This document shows, one piece after another, positions 1 to 6,916 of a stretch of 14,353 nucleotides of DNA. Positions within the stretch are counted from its first letter, which is position 1. The number at the start of each line of letters is the position of its first letter. This stretch comes from CAZQFS01 sp964592755 (lineage in GTDB: Bacteria > Hydrothermota > Tepidihabitantia > Tepidihabitantales > Tepidihabitantaceae): assembly GCA_964592755.1 (NCBI GenBank), contig CAZQFS010000076.1, forward strand, positions 1 to 14,353, written 5' to 3'. Position numbers and translations under genes: made by a program. The notes under the pieces were generated by a model. The model saw nothing but the letters and a program-made list of their open reading frames with translations. It made no database searches and was not told where the DNA came from.

Positions 1-238
1 TGGACGCGCCGGTGTCGGACATCCACCACACCGGCACAACAGTCACCCAGTTCGCGCCATCCTGAGCCAGCTGCCAGAGCATGTCCACGGCGAGTTCGTG
101 GTTGTACTGATACTGTGCCGACACCCGCGCGAAATCGATGCCCTTGATCATCTCATCCGGCCCGGCCACCTGAGCCGAGGCCGTGCCAGCCAACATCGCA
201 GCCATTGTAGCCGCTGCAAACCACTTGTTGAACGTCAT
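1..238 (-). CDS. Secreted protein, N-terminal fragment; possibly a GH113-like glycoside hydrolase
   Basis: Only the first 79 residues are inside the window; the gene runs off the left edge. It begins with ATG preceded by AAAGGAAA, a good ribosome binding site. Residues 1-22 form a signal peptide (K5, then an Ala/Met-rich core ending in TASA), so the product is exported. After it comes a KGIDF motif, then a helix-like stretch and GANWVTVVPVWW at about residues 62-73. Glycoside hydrolases of the GH113 type and related TIM barrels start with a similar 'KG...LGANWV.l...W' pattern, where strand beta-1 and the next strand of the barrel lie. That family assignment rests on a short stretch and could be wrong; the catalytic residues are outside the window. 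It lies 111 nt downstream of the propeller gene on the same strand, with no obvious promoter of its own between them, so co-transcription is possible. Confidence 0.6.
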   Translation of the reverse strand, partial: MTFNKWFAAATMAAMLAGTASAQVAGPDEMIKGIDFARVSAQYQYNHELAVDMLWQLAQDGANWVTVVPVWWMSDTGAS

Positions 239-349
239 CTCAATTTCCTTTCAGTCATTCGCACTCCGCTGTCGTTCTGAGGCGCAGCCGAGGAATCGCC
301 GGCCCGCGGTTCCCTGCCCCGCACTTCGCGCTCATCACTCGTTCCGCGC

Positions 350-724
350 CTACTCCAGCTTCAGAACCTTCACCCGGTCCAGACTCTGTCCGGTTTCCGC
401 GATAATCGCGTACACCCCGGCAGGAACAGACCGGCCGTCATCGTCCTTGCCGTCCCAGACGACCGAGTTGCCGCCGGCACCGCAGTCCCAGGCTCTGACC
501 CGATGCCCGGCCGCGTTGAAGACCAGCAGCCATGCGTGCGCGGCTCCCCCGACCGAAAACCGAAGGGCCGTCTGCGTACGAAACGGATTCGGCTCGGCAG
601 TGATGGCGGGACTTGCGGGGTCGTGCTTGGGACGTTCCGCCACGTCGCCGCTTTCGTCGTACTTGATGATGAGGATATCCCGGTGTTGACTCAGCGAGCT
701 ACCGTGTCCTGCAGCGCAGACGTT
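350..724 (-). CDS. Out-of-frame 3' end of the propeller gene: last repeat and FlgD-like T9SS sorting tail
   Basis: This frame continues the eighth propeller repeat directly (NVCAAGHGSS..., then DILIIKYDESG), so it is the rest of the upstream gene and not a separate protein. From about 30 residues in, it holds a FlgD-Ig-like/T9SS type A C-terminal domain: the EPNPFR motif, a beta-rich core with VFNAAGHRV, a WDGKDDDGRSVPAGVY motif and the closing DRVKVLKLE. In T9SS bacteria such tails direct cargo through the outer membrane and are cleaved by the PorU sortase. The domain is complete and its motifs are intact, so the break is recent, a sequencing or assembly error, or functional. The first in-frame ATG/GTG-type start (about 643) would begin inside the linker and has no clear ribosome binding site, so separate translation seems unlikely. 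Confidence 0.75.
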   Translation of the reverse strand, partial: NVCAAGHGSSLSQHRDILIIKYDESGDVAERPKHDPASPAITAEPNPFRTQTALRFSVGGAAHAWLLVFNAAGHRVRAWDCGAGGNSVVWDGKDDDGRSVPAGVYAIIAETGQSLDRVKVLKLE

Positions 725-1962
725 CCCTGCTCATCAACCTCGCAGGCCGCCCAAGATTCGGAGCCGTTGTGAGGGCTGTTGTAGAGCCGCGTCCACAGCG
801 TCTCGCCCGACCCGCTGTACTTTATCATCAGGCAGTCCATCTGCGCACTCGCACCGCCATAGCTTGAACCGGCCACGTACGCGCCGCCCTGCGGATTCAA
901 AGCGAGGGCTAGTCCACCGTCCGAGGAGTTGGTGGGACCGTTGTACTCGGCGAACCACACAGTCTCCCCTTCGGCACCGTACTTGATCGTTGCGCAATCG
1001 TTGCCTGTCCCTGAATTGCACACATAGCCGGTGACATAAGCACACCCAGCTGCATCCGTCGCGACCGCTTTTGCTTGGTCCCAGTCGTTCGCTGTCCCAT
1101 TGTAACGCCGTACCCAGAGCGTTTCGCCGGTTGGACTGTACTTGATCGTCAGATAGTCGTAGCCGGACGACAAACCATCGCTGCTGCCCGTGACGTACAG
1201 GTTTTCAGCCGAGTCAACCGCGACATCTGCGGGCGAGTCCCAGCGGGCCGGGCCGTCGTACGTCGCGCTCCACCGCAGCACTCCGCCCGAGTCATACGCG
1301 ACGGTCAGATAGTCGCTCCCAGGGGAACCGTCGTAACAATCGCCGACGACACCGACGCCGCCCTGGCTGCCGATGGCCAACGCGAGCGCGTCGTCGAAGT
1401 CACTCGCCCAGTCGTAGAACCTCACCCAGGCCGTATCGCCGTTCGGGCGATACTTGATGGTGGTGAAATCAACCGTCGTGCGTTCGACCCCGCCGCACGT
1501 GAGGATGTCGTTGGCGCGGTCCAGCGCCAAGTCGTAGCAGCCACCACGGCCGTTAGGTCGTGCCCAGAGGAGCGCCCCGGACGAGTTGTACTTCAGCACT
1601 ACCCAGTTGTCCGACGCGATTCCTCCAACATACACGCTGCCCTGTTGGTCCACCGCAACCGAACTGGGCCGCTCCAGGGTTCCAGGGCTGCCGTACTGCC
1701 GTTCCCAAAGCAGCTCGCCGGTCGGGCCGTACTTCAGGGTGATGATGTCGTAGTGGCCGTTGACCGTGTCGGTCTCAGTTACGCCAGTCACGTAGACGTT
1801 GCCCTGTGAATCCAGCGCCATGGCTTCAGCCCAGTCGTCCTGATGCGCGCTGCCGTCCCATCGCCTCACCCAAGCGGTATCAACCGTCGCCATCACGAAC
1901 CGAGGAATCAGCAGCCATGCCGCCAGCAGCATCGGGAGTAACTTGAGTAGTCTAGTCTCCAT
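691..1962 (-). CDS. SBBP beta-propeller repeat protein, 5' part of a frameshifted gene
   Basis: Secreted protein of 423 residues as read. ATG start with AAAGGA seven bases upstream and a signal peptide over residues 1-25 (ETRLLK, then a Leu/Ala core ending VMA). The rest is repeats of about 45-53 residues, each with the SBBP pattern: W(V/A)R.Y at the start, a central 'a.A.D..GN.YVTG', then 'D...IKY...G'. I count seven complete repeats plus the start of an eighth. SBBP repeats form beta-propellers found in exported proteins of several phyla; no catalytic site is visible. The eighth repeat breaks off after DEQG, where the frame changes and reading stops at 691-693. Adding one base in the GGG at 725-727 (minus-strand reading) restores a continuous 537-residue protein that ends in the tail described for 350-724. 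Cellular role unknown; probably surface-bound or secreted. Confidence 0.85.
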   Translation of the reverse strand: METRLLKLLPMLLAAWLLIPRFVMATVDTAWVRRWDGSAHQDDWAEAMALDSQGNVYVTGVTETDTVNGHYDIITLKYGPTGELLWERQYGSPGTLERPSSVAVDQQGSVYVGGIASDNWVVLKYNSSGALLWARPNGRGGCYDLALDRANDILTCGGVERTTVDFTTIKYRPNGDTAWVRFYDWASDFDDALALAIGSQGGVGVVGDCYDGSPGSDYLTVAYDSGGVLRWSATYDGPARWDSPADVAVDSAENLYVTGSSDGLSSGYDYLTIKYSPTGETLWVRRYNGTANDWDQAKAVATDAAGCAYVTGYVCNSGTGNDCATIKYGAEGETVWFAEYNGPTNSSDGGLALALNPQGGAYVAGSSYGGASAQMDCLMIKYSGSGETLWTRLYNSPHNGSESWAACEVDEQGTSALQDTVAR

Positions 1963-1986
1963 CTAAACGTCCTTTCTCGCGTCAAT

Positions 1987-2015
1987 AGCGTAAAACCGTT
2001 TCTCCACGCCGTCAA
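1987..2015 (-). promoter_or_regulatory. Candidate promoter of the propeller gene
   Basis: On the minus strand TTGACG (2015-2010), a 17-nt spacer and TACGCT (1992-1987). Transcription would start near 1980, leaving a short leader that carries the AAAGGA ribosome binding site of the gene starting at 1962. The -35 box matches 5 of 6 consensus bases, the -10 box only 3 of 6. Confidence 0.4.
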
Positions 2016-2016
2016 G

Positions 2017-2052
2017 CCGGCCCGAGCCGGGCCTGCCCGGGCTCCGGCAGGC
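2017..2052. repeat. Nested GC palindromes in the divergent intergenic region
   Basis: GCCTGCC (2031-2037) and GGCAGGC (2046-2052) form a 7-bp stem around CGGGCTCC. An overlapping, nearly perfect palindrome joins GAGCCGGG to CCCGGGCTC. No T-run follows, so it is not a classical terminator. The rest of the 455-nt gap from 1963 to 2417 contains the two promoters and the operator-like repeat listed separately; otherwise I see nothing convincing in it. Confidence 0.4.
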
Positions 2053-2325
2053 TGAAGACGGGCCCAGCCCGAGATGAGGTCCGTTGCACCCCAAGCCGTC
2101 GAATCCACGGGCCGCGTGAACCGGAACTCGAGTTGCTTGCCTTTCACGATGGACTCGGGGCAGGTTAGAACCGACAGGTAACAGGTGCTGCCGATGTCCT
2201 GCCCCGCCCCGCTCACTCTGTCAACCGATGACATTCCCGCGGTGGTTAGACGTTCCTGCCGCGAGTTGCTGCTGAGCACGAGCAGCCGGCGGAGTGAGCA
2301 GGTCATGGCCGTGCAATCGGCACGC

Positions 2326-2346
2326 TGATGTCAGGAGTTGACATCA
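2326..2346. promoter_or_regulatory. Operator-like inverted repeat over the ktrA -35 box
   Basis: Perfect 8-bp arms TGATGTCA and TGACATCA are separated by GGAGT, giving a 21-bp dyad typical in size for a dimeric helix-turn-helix repressor or activator. The right arm contains most of the -35 hexamer TTGACA at 2338-2343, so a bound protein would compete with RNA polymerase. The regulator is not identifiable from this window. Confidence 0.45.
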
Positions 2347-2366
2347 TGCTGGAGCGGGGCTAGCCT
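2338..2366 (+). promoter_or_regulatory. Candidate sigma70-type promoter of ktrA
   Basis: TTGACA (2338-2343, full consensus), 17-nt spacer, TAGCCT (2361-2366, three of six consensus bases). The start point would be near 2373, giving a leader of about 45 nt that contains the AAGGAG ribosome binding site of ktrA. Confidence 0.45.
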
Positions 2367-2417
2367 GTAACGCGTCAGTGACCAGCCACCAGGCCATCAC
2401 ATAAGGAGTAAACGACC

Positions 2418-3107
2418 ATGAAGCAGTTTGCCGTCATCGGACTAGGCACATTCGGCGGCCGGGTCGCCCGCACGCTGGCGGCCAAGGGCGTCGAGGTGCT
2501 TGGCATCGACTCCAACCCCAGGCGTGTTGAGGAGCTCAAGGACGAGTTGACTCAGGTGGTCTGTCTCGACGCCACCAGCGAGGAGGCGCTGTCACGTTCC
2601 GGCGTGCTCGACATGGATGCCGTGGTCGTGGCGATGGGCGAGCGGATGGAAGCGGCCATCCTCATCACCGCCATCCTCCACCGGCTCGGCGCCTCCTACG
2701 TCGTCGCCCGCGCTGCGTCCGAGCTCTTCGCTCAGATTCTGCGCGATGTCGGTGCGGACCGGACCGTGCTCATCGAGGAGCAGATGGCCGACCAGGTCGC
2801 CAAGACCCTGGTTGCGCCCGACATCATTGAGATGATTACCCTGGCCAGCGGGCACAGCCTTGTCGAGATGAAGCCCCGGCGCGAGATGGTCGGCCGCAAG
2901 CTGGGCGAGCTCGACATCCGCCGCCGCTACCAGGTCAACATCATTGCCATCAAGAAGCGCGTGCCGGTCGTGGGCGAGTCGGGCGAAACCGAGTTTCACG
3001 ACCGCATCAACGACATTCCCGGACCGGACGACCGCATCGAGAACGACGACATCCTCGTCGTCGTCGGTGCTGACGACGAGATTCAGCGTCTGTCCCAGGG
3101 CAGGTAG
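2418..3107 (+). CDS. ktrA: KtrA/TrkA-family K+ transport regulatory subunit
   Basis: A 229-residue cytoplasmic RCK protein that gates a KtrB/TrkH-type K+ channel in response to bound nucleotide (ATP/ADP or NAD(H)) and, in some members, c-di-AMP on the C-terminal domain. The N-terminal RCK_N Rossmann fold shows VIGLGTFGGRVA (GxGxxG at residues 8-13) and the acidic residue D31 at the end of strand 2 (IDSNP), which contacts the nucleotide ribose. RCK_C (TrkA_C) covers about residues 140-225 and ends with the typical DDRIENDDILVVVG. Length is standard for single-unit KtrA rather than the double TrkA of E. coli. ATG preceded by AAGGAG at good spacing. The membrane channel partner is not next to it: upstream is the divergent propeller gene and downstream, after 3 nt, a membrane sensor. 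An operator-like repeat overlaps its promoter. Confidence 0.9.
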   Translation: MKQFAVIGLGTFGGRVARTLAAKGVEVLGIDSNPRRVEELKDELTQVVCLDATSEEALSRSGVLDMDAVVVAMGERMEAAILITAILHRLGASYVVARAASELFAQILRDVGADRTVLIEEQMADQVAKTLVAPDIIEMITLASGHSLVEMKPRREMVGRKLGELDIRRRYQVNIIAIKKRVPVVGESGETEFHDRINDIPGPDDRIENDDILVVVGADDEIQRLSQGR

Positions 3108-3110
3108 CCG

Positions 3111-4433
3111 GTGGCGAACGGCAACCACGTCCGTGCGCGCGGGTCTGGTTCAATCCGGAACCGCATCGCTGTCGGCATGTTTCTGTCTGCCGCCCTGGTG
3201 GTTCCGGTTGTCATCATCGCCCTGTTCTATCTCGGCCGGATGAACGGTGCGGTCCAGCGCGTCGTCGACACCGACCTGGAGCTCGTGCGCATCGGCGACC
3301 GGATATCGTTCACCCTCGCTCAGGCGCGGCGCAATGAGAAGAACTATCTGCTCTATCGGGATTCATCCTATCTTGCCGGCGCCCGCGCCGCGCTCGATCT
3401 GGCGACCGCCATCTGCCGGCGCGGCTCGCGGCTGGGCCCGGGGGCGGCGGCGCTCTTTCGCGCCATCAACCACGACGTGGCCGCCTATCGTGGGCAGCTT
3501 GACACGCTCGCCGCCCTGCCCGAGACCGAGTTCAGCACCGCCGGCCTGCGCGAGTACGCCCGGCTGCGTACCGAACACCAGATGCTGCTCGATATGGCCC
3601 GCGCAGCCGAAGATTCGGTCTACCGCGATTCGCTTGTCGCCGCCGCCGAGGTGCTGTCGGCCGAAATGGCTCTGCCTCGTCGCGCCGGCCTGCTCGGCCA
3701 GTTCCTCAACGACCGCATCCGCGCAGTCGAAGACCGTCTTACCGCACGCACCGACAGTGTCATCAGCTACGCCGTGGGACGGACGCGGGAAAGCCAGGAG
3801 CGGGCCCGCCGGCTCTCTGCCTGGGGCCAGCGCAACATCATCACCGTGTTCCTGCTCGTGCTGGTTCTGCTCGGCTGGCTGGTTGCCAGCGTGCCGAATC
3901 GCCTGGTTATCCCGGTGAAGCGCATCGCCAACGCGCTCGCCCGGGCCGAGCAGGGTGACCTCGCGGTGCACGTGCCCTTGACCACACACGACGAACTCGG
4001 CCGGCTGGCTCGTCAGCTAAACCGGGTCTTTGCCCGGCTGCGCGAGTTCGATGAACTGAAGGTCAATCGCATCCTGCTGCTCGAACGTCGATTCCGGCTC
4101 CTGGCCAACGACCTGGCTGAGGGCGTAATCGTCGTGGACCGCGCGCCGAGCATCGTCTTTGCCAATGCGGCGGTCGGGGTTCTGCTCGGCTGTCCGTCTG
4201 AAGAAGCGGTCGGCCACGCGCTGGCCGAGTTCCCCCGTCTCGCCCCGCTGCGCGAGACGCTCGAACACACCCTGGCCGGCGCGACGAGCCACCGCGAGTG
4301 CGAACTGATACCCGGTATGCCCGGCTCCGCGGTCTGCATCGAGGCCCTGCGCGACAAGTCCGGGACCGTGGTCGGCGCGCTTGTCGTCATCACCAACCCG
4401 GCACCGCCGGAACAGGCCGAGACCGAAGTGTAG
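3111..4433 (+). CDS. Membrane sensor with helical extracytoplasmic domain, HAMP and PAS, lacking an output domain
   Basis: A 440-residue protein starting at GTG three bases after the ktrA stop, which suggests translational coupling. Residues 1-18 are basic, TM1 is about 19-41, an all-helical extracytoplasmic region is about 42-241, TM2 about 243-263, HAMP about 264-316 (P-VKRIANAL, then DELGRLARQLN), and a PAS domain about 325-430 (LLANDLAEGVIVVDR, IVFANAA). The outer region carries ARRNEKNYLLYRDSSYL, resembling the 'EK.fL..gd..Y' signature of HBM/CHASE3-type four-helix sensor domains. The protein ends just after PAS: no histidine kinase, GGDEF or methyl-accepting output module is seen. It may pass its signal by protein contact, or be a degraded or partner-dependent sensor. 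Its place behind ktrA suggests a link to K+, osmotic or envelope status, but that is inference. Confidence 0.8.
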   Translation: MANGNHVRARGSGSIRNRIAVGMFLSAALVVPVVIIALFYLGRMNGAVQRVVDTDLELVRIGDRISFTLAQARRNEKNYLLYRDSSYLAGARAALDLATAICRRGSRLGPGAAALFRAINHDVAAYRGQLDTLAALPETEFSTAGLREYARLRTEHQMLLDMARAAEDSVYRDSLVAAAEVLSAEMALPRRAGLLGQFLNDRIRAVEDRLTARTDSVISYAVGRTRESQERARRLSAWGQRNIITVFLLVLVLLGWLVASVPNRLVIPVKRIANALARAEQGDLAVHVPLTTHDELGRLARQLNRVFARLREFDELKVNRILLLERRFRLLANDLAEGVIVVDRAPSIVFANAAVGVLLGCPSEEAVGHALAEFPRLAPLRETLEHTLAGATSHRECELIPGMPGSAVCIEALRDKSGTVVGALVVITNPAPPEQAETEV

Positions 4434-4447
4434 CGCGTCAGGCGCTG

Positions 4448-6094
4448 CTAGACCGGATACCGGGCCGCGATAGGCATGCGCCAGCCCATGCCGAAGGCCT
4501 TGCTCGTGACCTTGATGCCGGGTGCGGCCTGCCAGCGTTTGTACTCGCTGGAGTTAACCGCCCTCACGACCCAGTGCACGGTCTCGGACGCGAATCCGGC
4601 CGCGACAATCTCCTCGGGCGACCGGCCCTTGTCCACGTACTGCTCGATGATGGCGTCGAGCACCTCATAGGGTGGCAGGGTATCCTGGTCGGTCTGGTTC
4701 GGCCTCAGCTCGGCCGAGGGCGGCTTGTCGATTGATGCCTGGGGAATTACCTCACGTTCTCGGTTGATGTAGCGGGCGAGTTCGTAGACCATCGTCTTCG
4801 GCACGTCGGCGAGTACGCAGAGCCCGCCGCTCATGTCGCCGTACATCGTGCAGTAGCCCACGGCCAGTTCGCTCTTGTTTCCGGTCGAGAGCAGCAGATG
4901 TCCGAGCTTGTTCGCCAGGGCCATCAGGATGTTGCCCCGGACCCGGGCCTGAATGTTCTCCTCGGCCACGCCCGGTTCAAGCCCGGCGAACTCCTGCTTC
5001 AGCGCGGCCAGGTACTGGTGGTACACCGGGGTTATCGGTATCTGGGCCAGCCTGATGCCGAGGTTGCGGGCAAGCGTCATCGAGTCGGAGATGCTGCCCG
5101 GCGAGGAGAACTCTGACGGCAGGGTTACGCCGAGCACGTTGTCTTTGCCCAGCGCGGCAACGGCCAGACTGCCGACCACGGCGGAGTCGATGCCGCCCGA
5201 CAGGCCGAGCACGACGCGCCTGAACCCGCACTTGCGCACGTAGTCCCTGATGCCGAGCACGAGCGCATCGTGAACCGAGGCGATTCGCTCCTGCGGCGCG
5301 AACTCCTCCGGTGCGCCCGGCTGGCTTGAGTCGACCATGGCGGCCGATTCCGCAAACGACGGCCAGGCCTTCTGGAGCCGGCCGCTCGAGTCAAAGGCCA
5401 GGCTTCGTCCGTCGAAAACCAGTTCGTCATTGGCCCCGACCTGGTTTGTGAACACCAGGGGCAGGCGATGCCGACGACAGTGCTCGGAAAGCAGTCGGAA
5501 GCGGAGTTCTTCTTTGCCGACCGTGAACGGTGAGGCAGAGATGTTGATGAGCAGGGTCGCACCCTGACGGGCCAGGTCGGCGATTGGGTCCTGGTCATAA
5601 GTCCGACGGCCGAGCATCTCGGGCACATTCCAGGCGTCTTCGCACACGGTGAGTCCGAGCTTCTCTCCTTTGAACGGCACCGGCCGGGTGCCGGTGGCCG
5701 GGTCAAAGTACCGGGCCTCATCGAACACATCGTAGGTGGGCAGCAGGGTCTTGGCCTGGCGCGCGAGCTCCCTGCCTCCGCAGACGAGCACGGCCGCATT
5801 GTCCAGACCGCGGCCGGTCGCGCCCCGGTTCCGCACCACGGCCCCGACCACGAGGCCGGTCTCAGGATACTCCCGGCTGAGCTCCACGACCCTGGCCAGG
5901 GCTGCTTCGGCTTTCTCGACAAACCAGGCCCGACTCAGCAGGTCGCGCGGCGGATAACCGACGAGGAACAACTCGGGGAAGACAACGAGGTCAGGTCTGT
6001 CCGGCACCGTCTTTGCCAAGGTCTCGCGAACGCGCCCGACATTGCCGTCCAGGTCGCCGACGACAGGGTTGAGCTGGGCCAGCACTATCTTCAC
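4448..6094 (-). CDS. nadE: Glutamine-dependent NAD+ synthetase
   Basis: Makes NAD+ from deamido-NAD+, ATP and glutamine, the last step of NAD biosynthesis. The N-terminal nitrilase-like glutaminase domain has its catalytic triad E41 (FPELFLVGYPPRDLL), K115 (QAKTLLPTYDVFDE) and C151 (LTVCEDAWN). The C-terminal synthetase domain has the ATP pyrophosphatase P-loop SGGIDS at 299-304 and STGNKSELAVGYCTMYGDM further on. I chose the GTG at 6094 (548 residues) because homology begins with its second residue (KIVLAQLNP); the open frame continues upstream to 6391 only through repeat DNA. No Shine-Dalgarno sequence precedes the GTG, but a TTGACA/CAGACT pair ends 7 nt before it, as for a leaderless message. 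It is convergent with the sensor gene: the two stop codons are only 14 nt apart, with the short palindrome AGCGC/GCGCT over the junction. Confidence 0.95.
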   Translation of the reverse strand: MKIVLAQLNPVVGDLDGNVGRVRETLAKTVPDRPDLVVFPELFLVGYPPRDLLSRAWFVEKAEAALARVVELSREYPETGLVVGAVVRNRGATGRGLDNAAVLVCGGRELARQAKTLLPTYDVFDEARYFDPATGTRPVPFKGEKLGLTVCEDAWNVPEMLGRRTYDQDPIADLARQGATLLINISASPFTVGKEELRFRLLSEHCRRHRLPLVFTNQVGANDELVFDGRSLAFDSSGRLQKAWPSFAESAAMVDSSQPGAPEEFAPQERIASVHDALVLGIRDYVRKCGFRRVVLGLSGGIDSAVVGSLAVAALGKDNVLGVTLPSEFSSPGSISDSMTLARNLGIRLAQIPITPVYHQYLAALKQEFAGLEPGVAEENIQARVRGNILMALANKLGHLLLSTGNKSELAVGYCTMYGDMSGGLCVLADVPKTMVYELARYINREREVIPQASIDKPPSAELRPNQTDQDTLPPYEVLDAIIEQYVDKGRSPEEIVAAGFASETVHWVVRAVNSSEYKRWQAAPGIKVTSKAFGMGWRMPIAARYPV

Positions 6095-6101
6095 GTCTAG
6101 C

Positions 6102-6129
6102 AGTCTGCCAAACCTGCCAGCCTTGTCAA
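6102..6129 (-). promoter_or_regulatory. Candidate promoter of nadE, apparently leaderless
   Basis: Minus strand: TTGACA (6129-6124), 16-nt spacer, CAGACT (6107-6102). The -10-like box ends 7 nt before the GTG of nadE, so transcription would begin at or next to the start codon. The -10 match is weak (three of six). Confidence 0.35.
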
Positions 6130-6150
6130 TCCAGAAAGACTCTGGTCCGC

Positions 6151-6264
6151 CGCGCGTCGGACGCGCGGAGTCCGGGGCTGCCCCGGAAACCCCAGGTCGG
6201 AATCCACGAAGGGATTCCCGGCGCAGAGCGCCGGGCGTCGGACGCGCGGAGTCCGGGGCTGCCC
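6151..6264. repeat. Cluster of hairpins framed by a 30-bp direct repeat
   Basis: A 30-bp sequence beginning GCGTCGGACGCGCGG occurs at 6154-6183 and again identically at 6235-6264, 81 bp apart. The first copy is flanked by or contains CGCGCGT/ACGCGCG (6151-6157, 6161-6167) and TCCGGGG/CCCCGGA (6171-6177, 6181-6187). Between the copies lie GGAATCC/GGATTCC (6199-6205, 6212-6218) and a strong stem CCCGGCGC/GCGCCGGG (6217-6224, 6228-6235) with an AGA loop. It looks like an intergenic repeat element of the REP/ERIC kind; no transposase is nearby. It lies between the diverging nadE and rimI genes. Confidence 0.65.
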
Positions 6265-6323
6265 AGCGAGTTCCCAGTGACCAGTTTGCAGGTTGTAGTT
6301 GCATGTCTCTACGGTTCCATCTC

Positions 6324-6350
6324 TTGACTGCACGCCTCCGGGAGTATAGT
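6324..6350 (+). promoter_or_regulatory. Candidate promoter of the rimI leader ORF and rimI
   Basis: TTGACT (6324-6329), 15-nt spacer and TATAGT (6345-6350), five of six matches in each box. The start point would lie near 6357-6360, right at the ATG of the small leader ORF. Confidence 0.45.
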
Positions 6351-6359
6351 CTGGCTTTC

Positions 6360-6443
6360 ATGAAGCTGCTGCGAAACAGAGCAGGAGTCACCCGCGCCGG
6401 GAACTTCTTTTCTCTGCCGGTGCGTGGTCAGGGAGGCGTGTGA
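6360..6443 (+). CDS. Possible 27-residue leader peptide overlapping rimI
   Basis: A short frame runs from ATG at 6360 to TGA at 6441-6443. It encodes a basic N-terminus (MKLLRNRAGVTRAG) followed by NFFSLPVRGQGGV. Its stop overlaps the rimI start in the arrangement GTGTGACG, the typical overlap for translational coupling. No Shine-Dalgarno sequence precedes its ATG, but the TATAGT box ends 9 nt before it, so a leaderless transcript would start translation here. Its last codons also contain the GGGAGG ribosome binding site of rimI. I recognise no family; it may be only an untranslated leader that happens to stay open. Confidence 0.3.
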   Translation: MKLLRNRAGVTRAGNFFSLPVRGQGGV

Positions 6444-6889
6444 CGCCCGAGGAGCTTCGCATCCGGCCGATGAACGATGACGACCTGGACCGGGTGATGG
6501 AGTTGGAAAGAGCCATCTTTGCCAGTCCGTGGCACAGGTCGTTCTTTCAGGCTGACATGAACCACCCGGCCGGTTGCTGTCTGGTTGCCGAGCGCGGAGG
6601 AATCGTGGTTGGTTACATCGTTGCGTGGGGCACAGAAGAGGTGCACCTGGCAAACCTGGCGGTCGCGCCCGAGCAGCGCGGTCAGGGCATTGCCGGGCAC
6701 CTGCTCGATGAGCTCCTGGACTTTGCCCGGGCGCAGCAGGCCGAGTCGGTTTACCTTGAGGTGCGGCTGTCGAACACCATCGCCCGCGAGTTCTACGCCC
6801 GACGCGGATTTGTGCCGGTATACATGCGCCGGGGCTATTACGAAAACGGGGAGGACGCAGTCGTGATGGAGAAGGAACTGCCGGACTAG
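6440..6889 (+). CDS. rimI: GNAT acetyltransferase, ribosomal protein bS18 alanine N-acetyltransferase RimI
   Basis: A 149-residue cytoplasmic GNAT enzyme that transfers an acetyl group from acetyl-CoA to a protein N-terminus; in E. coli RimI acetylates Ala1 of ribosomal protein S18. Motif A with the acetyl-CoA pyrophosphate loop is LAVAPEQRGQGIAGHLL (Q/RxxGxA at about 79-85). The RimI-specific block EVRLSNTIAREFYARRGF follows, then RRGYYENGEDAVVMEKEL with the conserved Tyr pair at 133-134 near the active site. The length is that of RimI. GTG start with GGGAGG three bases upstream; a later ATG (Met11) would remove part of the first strand. The start overlaps the stop of a 27-codon leader frame. 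It converges with the nitroreductase gene, 27 nt beyond. RimI is well supported by the central block, although its in vivo substrate here is not shown. Confidence 0.9.
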   Translation: MTPEELRIRPMNDDDLDRVMELERAIFASPWHRSFFQADMNHPAGCCLVAERGGIVVGYIVAWGTEEVHLANLAVAPEQRGQGIAGHLLDELLDFARAQQAESVYLEVRLSNTIAREFYARRGFVPVYMRRGYYENGEDAVVMEKELPD

Positions 6890-6916
6890 GACAATCCGGG
6901 CCGGAGCCGGGCAGGG

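Noticed and set aside
1908..2306. A 132-codon minus-strand frame in the divergent intergenic region.
   Set aside because: It overlaps the signal peptide codons of the propeller gene in another frame, runs through GC palindromes and resembles no family.
2592..3128. A 178-codon frame antisense to ktrA.
   Set aside because: It is the GC-rich complement of the ktrA codons and has the low-complexity D/V/A/G composition of such shadows; ktrA itself is certain.
4432..4446. AGCGC/GCGCT palindrome at the junction of the convergent sensor and nadE genes as a bidirectional terminator.
   Set aside because: The stem is only 5 bp, without a T-run on either side; too weak to call.
6095..6391. Upstream extension of nadE by 99 codons.
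   Set aside because: The added sequence is translated repeat DNA (repeated 'APDSARPT'), while family homology begins right at the GTG at 6094.
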